Shown here one piece after another: positions 15,311 through 24,054 of a stretch of DNA of 32,235 bases. The notes beneath the pieces are model-generated. The model was not told the DNA's origin. It searched no databases and saw nothing but the letters and a program-made list of their open reading frames with translations. Origin of the DNA: a bacterium (GTDB lineage Bacteria > Hydrothermota > Hydrothermia > UBA1063); NCBI GenBank assembly GCA_030019025.1, contig JASEFR010000006.1:43497-75731 (forward strand), written 5' to 3'. A program made the translations under genes and the position numbers. Numbering within the stretch: the stretch's first letter is position 1; each line of letters begins with the position of its first letter.

Positions 15311-16579
15311 ATGTTTGAAAACTTAAGAAAAACTGACCGTGAAGTGTTTGAGGCTATCTTTAATGAGCTTCAAAGGCAGAGAAATGGCCTTGAGCTAATT
15401 GCTTCGGAGAACTTCACTTCTGATGCAGTGATGGAAGCGATGGGCAATGTTATGACCAACAAGTACGCGGAGGGGTATCCTGGGGCGCGGTATTATGGGG
15501 GATGCGAATTTGTGGATGTAGTTGAGAAGCTTGCCATTGAAAGGGCAAAACAGCTTTTTGGTGCTGATCATGTTAACGTCCAGCCTCACTCGGGTGTTCA
15601 GGCAAATATGGCGGTTTATTTCGCGGTACTAAATCCCGGCGACACAATTTTATCGATGCAGCTTTCTCATGGCGGTCACCTTTCTCATGGCCACAAGGTT
15701 TCTTTTTCTGGAAAACTTTACAATGTAGTCCATTACACAGTTCACCCTGAAACGGAAAGGATTGATTTTGACCTCGTAAGGAAGCTTGCTTTAGAACATA
15801 AGCCCAAGATTATTTTATCAGGATATTCAGCCTATCCCAGAATTATTGAGTGGGATAAGTTCAGGGAAATTGCAGATGAGGTTGGAGCCTATTTCATGGC
15901 CGACATTGCGCACATTGCTGGACTTGTTGCAGCAGGAGTTCATCCCTCACCTATTCCTTATGCCCATTTTGTTACAACGACGACTCATAAAACCTTGCGT
16001 GGACCGAGAGGCGGTATGATTATGTGCAAGGCTGAGTTTGCGAAAGATATTGATAAAGCGGTATTTCCGGGCGCTCAGGGAGGACCATTAATGCATGTTA
16101 TTGCTGCGAAGGCCGTTGCTTTTAAGGAGGCACTTACTCCTGAATTTAAACAATACCAGGAGCAGATTGTAAAGAACGCTAAGAAGCTGGCTGAGACCCT
16201 CATGTCCGAGGGACTGCGTCTTGTTACAGGAGGGACGGATAATCATTTAATGCTCGTGGATTTGAGACCCTTTAAGATTACTGGAAATATTGCTGAAAAG
16301 GCTCTGGAAAAGGCGGGCATTACAGTGAACAAAAATACTATCCCCTTTGATCCCGAAAAGCCCACAGTTACAAGTGGTATAAGGATTGGAACCCCCGCAG
16401 TGACTACAAGGGGTATGAAAGAGGATGAGATGGTAAAGATAGGGAAATTAATAAGTAAGGTTTTAAAGGCTCCCGATGATGAGAAGGTTATTGCCGATGT
16501 AAGAAGGGAAGTTCAGGAACTCTGTGAATCCTTTCCGCTTTATCAGGATCGGTATGAAAATATGAGGAGACTTTTATGA
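15311..16579 (+). CDS. glyA: Serine hydroxymethyltransferase
   Basis: Cytoplasmic PLP enzyme converting serine and tetrahydrofolate to glycine and 5,10-methylene-tetrahydrofolate, a main source of one-carbon units. The 422-residue length is typical. Conserved features include ELIASENF near 28-35, [40 protein letters not shown] and the PLP-binding [14 protein letters not shown] with Lys227. The C-terminus keeps the [14 protein letters not shown] segment. The start follows the pdxT stop by one base and has GGGAGAAG upstream. Being co-transcribed with PLP synthase places a PLP consumer directly with the cofactor's producer. Its stop overlaps the next ATG (ATGA). Confidence 0.97.
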   Translation: MFENLRKTDREVFEAIFNELQRQRNGLELIASENFTSDAVMEAMGNVMTNKYAEGYPGARYYGGCEFVDVVEKLAIERAKQLFGADHVNVQPHSGVQANMAVYFAVLNPGDTILSMQLSHGGHLSHGHKVSFSGKLYNVVHYTVHPETERIDFDLVRKLALEHKPKIILSGYSAYPRIIEWDKFREIADEVGAYFMADIAHIAGLVAAGVHPSPIPYAHFVTTTTHKTLRGPRGGMIMCKAEFAKDIDKAVFPGAQGGPLMHVIAAKAVAFKEALTPEFKQYQEQIVKNAKKLAETLMSEGLRLVTGGTDNHLMLVDLRPFKITGNIAEKALEKAGITVNKNTIPFDPEKPTVTSGIRIGTPAVTTRGMKEDEMVKIGKLISKVLKAPDDEKVIADVRREVQELCESFPLYQDRYENMRRLL

Positions 16580-17391
16580 AGAAAATATTAAAAGCATCGC
16601 CTCTTCTAATTTTGGTTGGTTTACTATTCGCATCTCACGAAAACATTGGAATTACTACCTATTCAAGATCAATTTCTGAAAGCGGCGTTGGTGGTGTCTT
16701 TGGTGTAGAGGCTCTCTTTATTAATCCTGCAGGTCTTTCTTCTGGTTCCAAATTTGAACTTTTGCTTTCTTATGAAATCCCTTATGGTAACATTAAGGGC
16801 CTAAAATCAACAATTCTTGGATTTAAGTATTCTAATTTTGCTATTGGGATTAGTGAGTATTTTCTGAACATAGAGAATGAGGGCAAGTACGCTGAAGGAA
16901 TGTATCTCCTCTCTTATGGGAGAAATGTAGGGGTCATCAATGTAGGTGGCAGTTTAAATATATACAAGTTTCAGGACCCAAGATTTGGCACAGATTACAA
17001 GGGTGGAATTGATCTGGGCATACAATCTGCGGTCTCAGATTTTGTTTCTGCCGGTGTTTTTTATAAAAATATAACACGAAGTGCTATCAGGGGAAGCGAT
17101 TTGCCTCAATATTTGGATACCGGTATAACTATTTCCATTCAAGGATTGAGTTCCACTTATTTGAGTTTTCGTATGTATCCTGGCAATTCTCCCATTTTTA
17201 TGCTCGGTGAGGAGGTTTCCCTCGCAGATGGGCTTCTTCAGGTTAAAGGGGGTCTAAATTACGGTGATGATTACAAAAAGGCTTCCTTTGGGCTTGAAAT
17301 TAATTTGAAAGGTTTTATTGTAGGTTATGCCTTTTCAACGAACTTTGAGTTGTCTCCCGCTCATTCCTTTTCTATCAATTTCAGGAGGTGA
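16576..17391 (+). CDS. PorV/UPF0164-like outer-membrane beta-barrel protein
   Basis: A 271-residue exported protein with an N-terminal signal (about 1-19, [18 protein letters not shown] then AS). The mature start has the pattern of the PorV/PorQ/UPF0164 group: a [19 protein letters not shown] segment followed by repeated amphipathic strands of alternating Gly, aromatic and polar residues up to SFSINFRR. It is short for a PorV (usually 330-400). In type IX secretion PorV-like proteins shuttle cargo at the outer membrane, but many relatives lie outside that system. The ATG overlaps the glyA stop by four bases, so an outer-membrane gene is fused into a metabolic operon. Confidence 0.65.
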   Translation: MKKILKASPLLILVGLLFASHENIGITTYSRSISESGVGGVFGVEALFINPAGLSSGSKFELLLSYEIPYGNIKGLKSTILGFKYSNFAIGISEYFLNIENEGKYAEGMYLLSYGRNVGVINVGGSLNIYKFQDPRFGTDYKGGIDLGIQSAVSDFVSAGVFYKNITRSAIRGSDLPQYLDTGITISIQGLSSTYLSFRMYPGNSPIFMLGEEVSLADGLLQVKGGLNYGDDYKKASFGLEINLKGFIVGYAFSTNFELSPAHSFSINFRR

Positions 17392-17393
17392 TA

Positions 17394-19775
17394 GTGTTAA
17401 AGCATTTTCTTCTCATTTTCGTTATTTCTCAATTTGAGGGAAAGGTTGATCTCAACAAATCAAGTGTAGAGGAACTTCTCAAGGCCCTTCCCATTGACAG
17501 CATTAAAGTAGTGAAGCTTTATACCTATCGGGAAAATTACGGTCCTTTTCAGGATATCTATGAGGTGGCTAAACTGCCCTTTCTTACGCCAGAAGATATT
17601 AAAATTTTGAAGGAGCGGGTCTATTTTAGTCAAAGGGAGAGAGGAGCTTACTTTTCTTTTTATGCTCAGGAAGTAAGGGAAAGGATAGTTACTGAAGAAA
17701 GCCCTCAAGAAACAGCGCTGGATTACTGGTTCAGCGCTCTTGCTAATCCTATAAATGTAAATAAGGCTTCTATTGACGAGCTGTATTCCATATATGGAGT
17801 TTCGCTCATTGATGCAGTTCAAACTTATAAGAGAGCCAAAATGGTTGGTTTTCTGAGGCCTTCTCATCTTAGAAGGGCTCCTGGCCTATCATATTACGGG
17901 TATCGCAACATGCTTCCTTACATAACCTTCAGAGATACGAGACCTGTTCCCTTTACTGGATGGGTTACCTTTAATATTAGCCATTATTCAGAACTTTTCC
18001 AAGAAGAGACCAGCGACATTGAAGCCCGCCTTGAACAGTTAACTACCTCTATAGCAGATACGACCACAACTCTTTGGACCAACTTAAAGGCAGCGGGTTG
18101 GACTGCCCAAGATAGCCTTTGGCTTGCTAATCAGCTTTTAAAGGAAAAGGATGAATCTTCCCGCTTAAAACCCGAACCATATATTAGGTTTAAATTTAAC
18201 GGCCTCGCTTGGGGGAAGGTGAGAGTAGGACTCTCCTATTACAACAATCCCTATTTACCTCAACCCTTGCCAAAGTACTTCGCATCGGTGGAAAAGCTAA
18301 AGTTACCCTTTGGATTAGTTCTTAATAAGGGAATTCTTGGGTACTATCGGATTACCCTCGATCATGGTCTTCTTATTGATAACAGTGACGAGGGAAGATC
18401 CCGGCTTATGGATAGGGTTTTTGGAATATTTGGTGACCTTTCACGTTATGATGCATTTTCTCTTTATGGAGGTGCGGTTGAGGCCGTTAAAGGGCCTGTG
18501 AAAATCTCCCTGTGGCATTCTTACTCTTTAAAAAATGGAGTTGAAGATAAAGAGGGAAATCTGATTTTTTATTACGATGGGGATTTTATACCCTCCGTTT
18601 TCAGAGATAAGTTTTACGAAAAAGTCCAGGGATTTAATGTAAAACTGGATGTTCTGGAAAAAATTCCTGGGACCCAAATAGGTTTTTCGGGAATGAGAAT
18701 ATGGTATTCTCGTCCAATGCTCTGCAACTTTTCCTTCATGGATATTCCCCTCGATAGAGAAGATTTTTCTGATCCAGTTTTCAACTGGATTGGTGGGCGG
18801 GAGAAAAAGTTTATCCAGCTTTCTGGTAGAACGGTCCTTTACCCCTTTTCTCTTGAGATGGAGTATGCGAAAGAACTCAAGGGAGGAGATGCAGTTTTTT
18901 TAAAAGGAAGAGTTCAACAAAGCATTTTTAACTTGACACTAATTTACAGAGATTACGACATTAACTACACAAACCCTTATGCAAGAACCTTCTACGAAGA
19001 TACGCGGTTCAGATACACCGTCTTAACAAGAAGTTACAGGCTTATAGATCCCATGTATGCGAGCCTTGGATATCTTCCCTTTCCAAAACCTGAACAAGGT
19101 ATCTATATTGAAGCAAGGTATCAACCTTTTGCAAGGCTTCTCTTTCCAAGGTTATACCTTGATTTGTGGCGAGACAAATCAGATTTGCAGAATAACTACC
19201 GGGCTCAATTCCAGGTGGAATATAGAGTTATTAACCAGTTCAGAATCAGGTATACCAATAGGATGCAAAGGAAATCAAATATCAGGTACCTTGGGATCTC
19301 TACCAGTTGGCTTAAAGAAAACTCATTGCAGTTTATGATTCCCTTTGGTGGTACTTTCTTTACCGCAGAGTATAGAAATTCTATAATGAAATTAACCGAA
19401 CGGGGTATTGATTTCAGAACATCCATTTACGGTTCTTTTCTTTCTTTTTACTTAGATAGGGATGTAACTTCAGGTCTCTCAATCAAAGCAGGTGCAGTGG
19501 TATGGGCAACTAACGGTTATTCTCTCTGGCATTTTGAAGATACTGGTATCGACTTTCTTTATGGTGATGGTAGCAAGTGGTTTTTATCCGTTGTTGAAAG
19601 GATTAGACCCAATCTCGGTTTGCGTTTTAAGGTGAAGGATAAGTTAACAACTTATCCGCATACTGGTTTACTAAACATGAATATCGTTGATCCAGAGGGT
19701 AACGAAGTCTATTTACCCTTTTTGGATCGCAGGAGGGTAGTTAATCTCCAGTTAAGTTTGGACTACTCTTTTTAA
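17394..19775 (+). CDS. Outer-membrane barrel with N-terminal ComEA-like helix-hairpin-helix repeats
   Basis: A 793-residue exported protein. AGGAGG at 17383-17388 selects the GTG at 17394 (protein begins MLKHFLLIFVISQ). After a short signal, two helix-hairpin-helix/ComEA-like units follow: VDLNKSSVEELLKALP with YGPFQDIYEVAKLPFLTPED (about 17-75), and INVNKASIDELYSIYG with FLRPSHLRRAPGLSYYG (about 118-180). The remaining 600 residues are strand-rich with frequent Tyr/Arg/Phe and end in SLDYSF, a typical outer-membrane barrel terminus with final Phe. ComEA domains bind DNA during uptake, so a DNA-handling role at the surface is conceivable, but such fusions are uncharacterised and the domain may serve another purpose. 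Confidence 0.7.
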   Translation: MLKHFLLIFVISQFEGKVDLNKSSVEELLKALPIDSIKVVKLYTYRENYGPFQDIYEVAKLPFLTPEDIKILKERVYFSQRERGAYFSFYAQEVRERIVTEESPQETALDYWFSALANPINVNKASIDELYSIYGVSLIDAVQTYKRAKMVGFLRPSHLRRAPGLSYYGYRNMLPYITFRDTRPVPFTGWVTFNISHYSELFQEETSDIEARLEQLTTSIADTTTTLWTNLKAAGWTAQDSLWLANQLLKEKDESSRLKPEPYIRFKFNGLAWGKVRVGLSYYNNPYLPQPLPKYFASVEKLKLPFGLVLNKGILGYYRITLDHGLLIDNSDEGRSRLMDRVFGIFGDLSRYDAFSLYGGAVEAVKGPVKISLWHSYSLKNGVEDKEGNLIFYYDGDFIPSVFRDKFYEKVQGFNVKLDVLEKIPGTQIGFSGMRIWYSRPMLCNFSFMDIPLDREDFSDPVFNWIGGREKKFIQLSGRTVLYPFSLEMEYAKELKGGDAVFLKGRVQQSIFNLTLIYRDYDINYTNPYARTFYEDTRFRYTVLTRSYRLIDPMYASLGYLPFPKPEQGIYIEARYQPFARLLFPRLYLDLWRDKSDLQNNYRAQFQVEYRVINQFRIRYTNRMQRKSNIRYLGISTSWLKENSLQFMIPFGGTFFTAEYRNSIMKLTERGIDFRTSIYGSFLSFYLDRDVTSGLSIKAGAVVWATNGYSLWHFEDTGIDFLYGDGSKWFLSVVERIRPNLGLRFKVKDKLTTYPHTGLLNMNIVDPEGNEVYLPFLDRRRVVNLQLSLDYSF

Positions 19776-19776
19776 A

Positions 19777-20121
19777 ATGATTTCCGTTGGAATTGATATA
19801 GTGAGTGTAAAAAGGTTTTCTTTTTTGATTGAGAAGTATGGAGATAAATTTCTTCAAAGGGTCTTTTCAAAAGTTGAGTATGATTACTGCAGTAGAAGAA
19901 AAGACCGGCATATTTGCTATGCAGGGAAGTTTGCAGCTAAAGAGGCGGTGATAAAGGCTATGGGACTTAAGAATATAAGTTTGAGAAATATTGAAATTTT
20001 GAATTCAGAGGGAACTCCTTTTGTTAGGGTAAATGGGGAAATTGTGCGAGGCTCTTCAATAAGTGTATCCCATGAAAGGGATTTCGCAATAGCAGTTTGC
20101 GCCTTTGTTAAGGAGGTATGA
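19777..20121 (+). CDS. acpS: Holo-[acyl-carrier-protein] synthase
   Basis: Cytoplasmic phosphopantetheinyl transferase that moves 4'-phosphopantetheine from coenzyme A to the serine of acyl carrier protein. The 114-residue length and the two signature motifs are standard: GIDIVSVKRF with Mg-binding Asp7, and KFAAKEAVIKAMG with Glu56. The closing ISVSHERDFAIAVCAF strand also fits. It begins one base after the stop of the barrel gene. Its own end contains AAGGAGGT, which serves as the ribosome binding site for the carbamate kinase gene that follows, so the genes share sequence. Confidence 0.95.
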   Translation: MISVGIDIVSVKRFSFLIEKYGDKFLQRVFSKVEYDYCSRRKDRHICYAGKFAAKEAVIKAMGLKNISLRNIEILNSEGTPFVRVNGEIVRGSSISVSHERDFAIAVCAFVKEV

Positions 20122-20122
20122 A

Positions 20123-21058
20123 ATGGAGAAGATCATTATAGCCCTCGGTGGAAATGCACTCAGAAGAAAGGGAGAACCTTTTACCATAGAACATCAGTAT
20201 TTAAATGCTTCGAAGGTCATAAAACCGGTGGTTGCCCTTGCAGAAGAAGGCTATAAGATTTGTATCACGCATGGGAATGGTCCACAGGTCGGGGTAGAGT
20301 TTTTTAGAAATATCTTTTCAAGGCAAAAGTTTCCTCCGTACCCCCTTGACGCTCTCAATGCTGAGACTCAAGGGTGGATCGGGTACATTGTTTCGAGAGC
20401 AATTAGAAAACAACTGCGAGAAGATAGCATTGATAAAGAAGTTGTTGCTATAGTTACTCAAGTAGTGGTTGACAAAAATGATCCTGCTTTCAAAAATCCC
20501 ACTAAACCGATTGGTGATTTCTTTACCAAGGAAGAAGCAGAAGAATTGATGAAAAATTTTGGATGGGTGATGAAGGAAGATGCAGGAAGGGGTTATAGAG
20601 TAGTTGTCCCATCTCCAAGGCCACTTAAAACCGTTGAAGCTCCAATAATTTCTAAACTTGTCGATGAAGGCGTGATAGTTATTGCTTCAGGTGGAGGTGG
20701 CATACCTGTAATTGAAGAGAATGGTGTTTTGAAAGGTGTTGAAGCGGTAATAGACAAGGATCGGGCTTCGGCCCTTTTAGGGAGAGAAATAAAGGCTGAT
20801 CTTTTCATGATTTTAACTGAAGTTGATTATGTTTATGTTAACTTTGGAAAACCTGATGCAAGGCCTTTGAAAGAAGTTAAGGTTGATGAACTCAGAAAAT
20901 ACTACGAAGAGGGTCAATTCCCTGAAGGTTCGATGGGACCAAAAATTGAGGCAGCCTTTGATTTTCTTGAAAATGGCGGAAGAAAGGTTATTATAACTTC
21001 TATTGAAAAAGCGCATGACGCACTCTACAACGGTTTTGGAACTCACATTTATAAATGA
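20123..21058 (+). CDS. arcC: Carbamate kinase
   Basis: Cytoplasmic amino-acid-kinase-fold enzyme that interconverts ATP plus carbamate with ADP plus carbamoyl phosphate. AAGGAGGT at 20110-20117 selects the ATG at 20123, giving 311 residues starting MEKIIIALGGNAL. Further family motifs are THGNGPQVG, the PIGDFFTKEEAEEL lid segment, ASGGGGIPV, a VIDKDRASALLG segment that binds the nucleotide, LTEVDYVYVNFG and FPEGSMGPKIEAA. It closes the pdxS operon. No arginine deiminase or ornithine carbamoyltransferase is in the window, so whether it makes ATP from carbamoyl phosphate or makes carbamoyl phosphate from ammonia is open. Confidence 0.95.
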   Translation: MEKIIIALGGNALRRKGEPFTIEHQYLNASKVIKPVVALAEEGYKICITHGNGPQVGVEFFRNIFSRQKFPPYPLDALNAETQGWIGYIVSRAIRKQLREDSIDKEVVAIVTQVVVDKNDPAFKNPTKPIGDFFTKEEAEELMKNFGWVMKEDAGRGYRVVVPSPRPLKTVEAPIISKLVDEGVIVIASGGGGIPVIEENGVLKGVEAVIDKDRASALLGREIKADLFMILTEVDYVYVNFGKPDARPLKEVKVDELRKYYEEGQFPEGSMGPKIEAAFDFLENGGRKVIITSIEKAHDALYNGFGTHIYK

Positions 21059-21146
21059 AAAGGCACAATTTTAAAGAATAAAACTTCAACTTTTTGAAAA
21101 TTAGAAATTTTGGCTATAAACTTTATCTGTAAAAACAGTGAGTATA

Positions 21147-22280
21147 ATGAGATTGTTTACTTTGCGCTTTAAAGACACGGGTCTTGAGAGAAAATTCCGT
21201 GAGGAATATGCACGAAAATCTTTGCCAATTATAAGGTTGGCCTTACTTTTTGGTATTTTCCTATATTCAATCTTTGCCTTACTTGACGCTGTAATAGTTG
21301 GGACTTTGAAAACGGTAATTTGGATGATCAGATTCGAGTTTGTCGTTCCTGTTATTTTTATTTTATTTTTCCTGACTTTTCTAAAAATTTTTCACAGGCA
21401 TTTACAAATGATATCATCTCTTGCTGCACTAATAGGTGGTTTTGGTATCCTTGCAATGCTTGCGCTTATAAAACCCCCTTCAATGTATCTGTACTCTCAA
21501 GGCTTGACATTGGTTTTGTTTTTTAACTTTGCTCTGCTGAGGTTAAGGTTTGTCTACGCAGCAATTAACGGTATTATTCTCTTAATTGGATTTCAAATTG
21601 TGAGTTTGAAAGTTAATCCGTTACCAAAGGCGGTTTTTATTAACAACAATTTTTTCCTCGTCTCTACTTACGCAGGTGGTCTTTTTATCTCCTACGTTAT
21701 GGAAAAACTGGAAAGGGAAAATTTTCTACACACTATAACTCTTAAAAAAATTGCCGAAACAGACGGACTTACTGGAGTAATGAACAGAAACTCTCTTCTT
21801 AGCACATTAAAGATAGAAGCACAAAGAGTTGCCCAAAAAGGCGAAAACCTTGTTTTTTGCATGATAGACCTGGATAACTTTAAAGAGGTTAATGATTATT
21901 TTGGACATCTAAAAGGGGATGAACATTTGAAGAATTTCGGACAAATATTGTCTAAGAAATTTCGCACGACAGACTATGTCGGCAGGGTAGGGGGCGATGA
22001 ATTCGGTGTAATCCTTGTTGGGCTTTCTGACATAGGAAGAGTGATTGATGCTTTTAGAGACGTTAGAAAAGAATATTTTAGCTTACAGGCAGATTCAGTT
22101 ACTAAATCATCATTTTCCGTGGGATGTGTCTTCTTTAATAGTCCCGAAGCATCTCAGGATGAGTTTTTCTTCTATTCTTTAGCTGATATTGCCCTTTCGA
22201 AAGCCAAGGAGAAAAAGAATACTATATGCATTGTGGACCAGAGAAACAAATGTCTTTATTTCGGAGAAATAAAATCTTAA
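21147..22280 (+). CDS. Membrane-bound diguanylate cyclase (GGDEF)
   Basis: Predicted inner-membrane enzyme making c-di-GMP. From the ATG at 21147 it has 377 residues; a GTG nine bases earlier is also in frame and neither has a good ribosome binding site. About six hydrophobic helices lie between residues 25 and 185, forming a membrane sensor domain I do not recognise. A short helix leads to ETDGLTGVMNRNSL, then the cyclase domain with MIDLDNFKEVNDYFGH and GGDEF about 282-286. RTTD sits exactly five residues before GGDEF, an intact inhibitory I-site. A 12-base inverted repeat (CTGT/ACAG) precedes the start, and the 88-base gap after carbamate kinase holds a TTGAAA/TATAAA pair with suboptimal 15-base spacing. 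Confidence 0.88.
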   Translation: MRLFTLRFKDTGLERKFREEYARKSLPIIRLALLFGIFLYSIFALLDAVIVGTLKTVIWMIRFEFVVPVIFILFFLTFLKIFHRHLQMISSLAALIGGFGILAMLALIKPPSMYLYSQGLTLVLFFNFALLRLRFVYAAINGIILLIGFQIVSLKVNPLPKAVFINNNFFLVSTYAGGLFISYVMEKLERENFLHTITLKKIAETDGLTGVMNRNSLLSTLKIEAQRVAQKGENLVFCMIDLDNFKEVNDYFGHLKGDEHLKNFGQILSKKFRTTDYVGRVGGDEFGVILVGLSDIGRVIDAFRDVRKEYFSLQADSVTKSSFSVGCVFFNSPEASQDEFFFYSLADIALSKAKEKKNTICIVDQRNKCLYFGEIKS

Positions 22281-22319
22281 CGGAAGTATTAATGAATAAT
22301 TTTGAAGGAGGGTTTCAAT

Positions 22320-23021
22320 TTGATACATCGCAGGTTCTTTCTGGTAGTATTTTTTTTAATAACAGGATGTTCTAGGCTTCCTCAAATGCCGGAGCCTACT
22401 TCTCAACCAATAATTCCGGTTTTTGAGGTTTTTGGGTATGCGAGATGCCCTAATTGTTCTATTGTTGAAAAGTCCCTCGACTCTCTGAAACAAAACTTGA
22501 GCGATTCTGTTGTGGTTTTGCAGTATCATATGAGAACTCTTGGTGATACTCTCTCCCCCGAATCGATTTTGGAAAGGCAAAATCTTTATAATATTGGATC
22601 TTCCGCTCCTGTTACGATCATTCACGGGGAGGAAAGAATTGAAGGTTCTTCTGGAGTGAGTTTGAGCATGTTTGAGAACTATTACAGAGCACTTAGAAGC
22701 CGGGAAGATTCTTTAGGACTAAAGGTAACATATATAGATGAAGGTGATACGGCGAGAATGATAATTGGTGCGGCTGGTGAATTTAGTTTGGAAAGATTAA
22801 AATTGTTTGTGTTTCTTACGAGGGATAGCATAATCTTTAAACAGCCCGGTGCCCCCGATTCCATTTTCAACAATGTTGTAACGTTCTACCGTTCATCGGT
22901 TGCAGCGATACCTTATGAGATGAAAGTTGATAAAAACCTTTTAATTGGTGGTAATTTTGTGGCTTTTTTACAAGATACTGTTAATTTAAAAATAATTAGT
23001 GTGCTACAAAGGAGGTTTTAA
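22320..23021 (+). CDS. Lipoprotein with thioredoxin-like CPNC motif (Omp28/DUF1223-like)
   Basis: A 233-residue predicted lipoprotein. AGGAGGGT at 22306-22313 points to the TTG at 22320 (MIHRRFFLVV) rather than the earlier in-frame TTG. The lipobox is LITGC with Cys17. Next comes a Pro-rich linker and a thioredoxin-like core: FEVFGYARCPNCSIVEKSL with Cys43 and Cys46, and APVTIIHG about 70 residues later where a cis-proline loop is expected. This order resembles Omp28-related and DUF1223 proteins. The C-terminal third is a strand-rich region of unknown fold. It probably acts on thiols in the periplasm or at a membrane surface (inference). It is first of four tightly packed genes for exported proteins. 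Confidence 0.65.
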   Translation: MIHRRFFLVVFFLITGCSRLPQMPEPTSQPIIPVFEVFGYARCPNCSIVEKSLDSLKQNLSDSVVVLQYHMRTLGDTLSPESILERQNLYNIGSSAPVTIIHGEERIEGSSGVSLSMFENYYRALRSREDSLGLKVTYIDEGDTARMIIGAAGEFSLERLKLFVFLTRDSIIFKQPGAPDSIFNNVVTFYRSSVAAIPYEMKVDKNLLIGGNFVAFLQDTVNLKIISVLQRRF

Positions 23022-23614
23022 TGGGCAGTGTAGTTTTTATCATAATTATTTCAATGTTTTCTCTCAGGACTTTGGGTTCTCCTTATATTTATGTGGATAC
23101 TAACAGCTATGCCACTTTGAAGATTGAACTTTTAAATGACAGCATTCCAAGAAACCTTATATTTCACTTTGAGCGAATATCTGCCCCCTCGGATCTACAG
23201 TTTATGCAGTGTATTCAACAAATGTGCTATTATTCAGATAGTGTTGAGGTGAGTATTCCTTCGGGGATTAGAGATACGATTCAGCTTGACTTTTACTCAG
23301 GTTCTGAAACTGGTCCATTGAATGCGGTATATAGAGTTTATGATGCTGACAATTTTCAGGATAGGGATTCAGTTTATATCACAGGGCAGGTTCCTGTCAG
23401 AGAGTTCACGAAAAGACTTTACTACAAGTCTGGCATGCTTTATGGTGATGGGTTAAAAAGAGTCGAGGTTTACGATCCACAGGGTGTTTTACTTTTTTCA
23501 AGAGATCTTGATTATGTGAATTCTCTTCCGTTTGAACTTAAAAATGGGGTTTATTTTATTAGAGCCTTTACATCATCAGAAGTGCAAACCTTAAAAATAT
23601 TGGAGGTTAAGTAA
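23021..23614 (+). CDS. Exported protein with type IX sorting-tail-like C-terminus
   Basis: A 197-residue protein; its ATG overlaps the previous stop by one base and follows GGAGG. Residues 1-20 form a hydrophobic signal peptide. The middle part is strand-rich and holds a close cysteine pair, Cys64 and Cys69 (CIQQMC). The last 50 residues run KRVEVYDPQGVLLFS, a short loop, then ELKNGVYFIRAF and TLKILEVK, the pattern of a type A sorting domain of type IX secretion (Por_Secre_tail). That tail normally sends cargo to the cell surface in Bacteroidetes-like organisms; here it is an inference from pattern. I do not recognise the rest. Confidence 0.6.
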   Translation: MGSVVFIIIISMFSLRTLGSPYIYVDTNSYATLKIELLNDSIPRNLIFHFERISAPSDLQFMQCIQQMCYYSDSVEVSIPSGIRDTIQLDFYSGSETGPLNAVYRVYDADNFQDRDSVYITGQVPVREFTKRLYYKSGMLYGDGLKRVEVYDPQGVLLFSRDLDYVNSLPFELKNGVYFIRAFTSSEVQTLKILEVK

Positions 23615-24052
23615 ATGTTTAAAGCATTTGTATTGTTTACTTTTGCATTGCTTAATTCAAGAGAAATAAAAACTTTTAATTATGGCGTTGTTGATATGGA
23701 TACAATTTGGGGCAAGAAGCCCGTTTATATTAGCTTTTGGGCTATTTGGTGTACCAATTGTGTGAAGGAACTTGACAAAATTAACAAAATAAAAGACTCT
23801 CTTAATATTGTAGTTATTGCGATTAATGAAGATGGTCAGCGCAAGCTGAGTCGGGTGGACGCTTTTATTAAGACTAAAAAATGGGATTTTCCCGTTGTAA
23901 TGGATTTTGACCAGTCTCTTATGAAATCTTATGGCGTTAGTGCCCTTCCTACCTCTTTCTTATATTCAAAGGAGAAAAAGTTACTGAAACGATTTACGGG
24001 ATTTTCAACAAAGGATAAGGAATTACTGAAAAAACTCTTAGTGGAAGAGTAA
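23615..24052 (+). CDS. TlpA/ResA-like thiol-disulfide oxidoreductase
   Basis: A 145-residue thioredoxin-fold protein, probably periplasmic: residues 1-14 are hydrophobic and may act as a signal peptide or anchor. FWAIWCTNCVKEL carries the redox pair Cys46 and Cys49, and SALPTSFL supplies the cis-proline loop facing it. The VVIAINEDGQ and FPVVMDFDQSLMKSYGV segments are typical of the TlpA/ResA branch, which usually reduces disulfides in apocytochromes or other exported proteins. The ATG follows the preceding TAA directly, with GGAGGT upstream. Neighbouring genes also encode exported proteins with cysteine pairs, which makes them candidate partners. Confidence 0.82.
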   Translation: MFKAFVLFTFALLNSREIKTFNYGVVDMDTIWGKKPVYISFWAIWCTNCVKELDKINKIKDSLNIVVIAINEDGQRKLSRVDAFIKTKKWDFPVVMDFDQSLMKSYGVSALPTSFLYSKEKKLLKRFTGFSTKDKELLKKLLVEE

Positions 24053-24054
24053 AT

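Noticed and set aside
21127-21138. Small inverted repeat CTGT-AAAA-ACAG before the membrane GGDEF gene, possible operator or terminator
   Set aside because: A four-base stem is expected by chance in AT-rich sequence and no T-run follows it.
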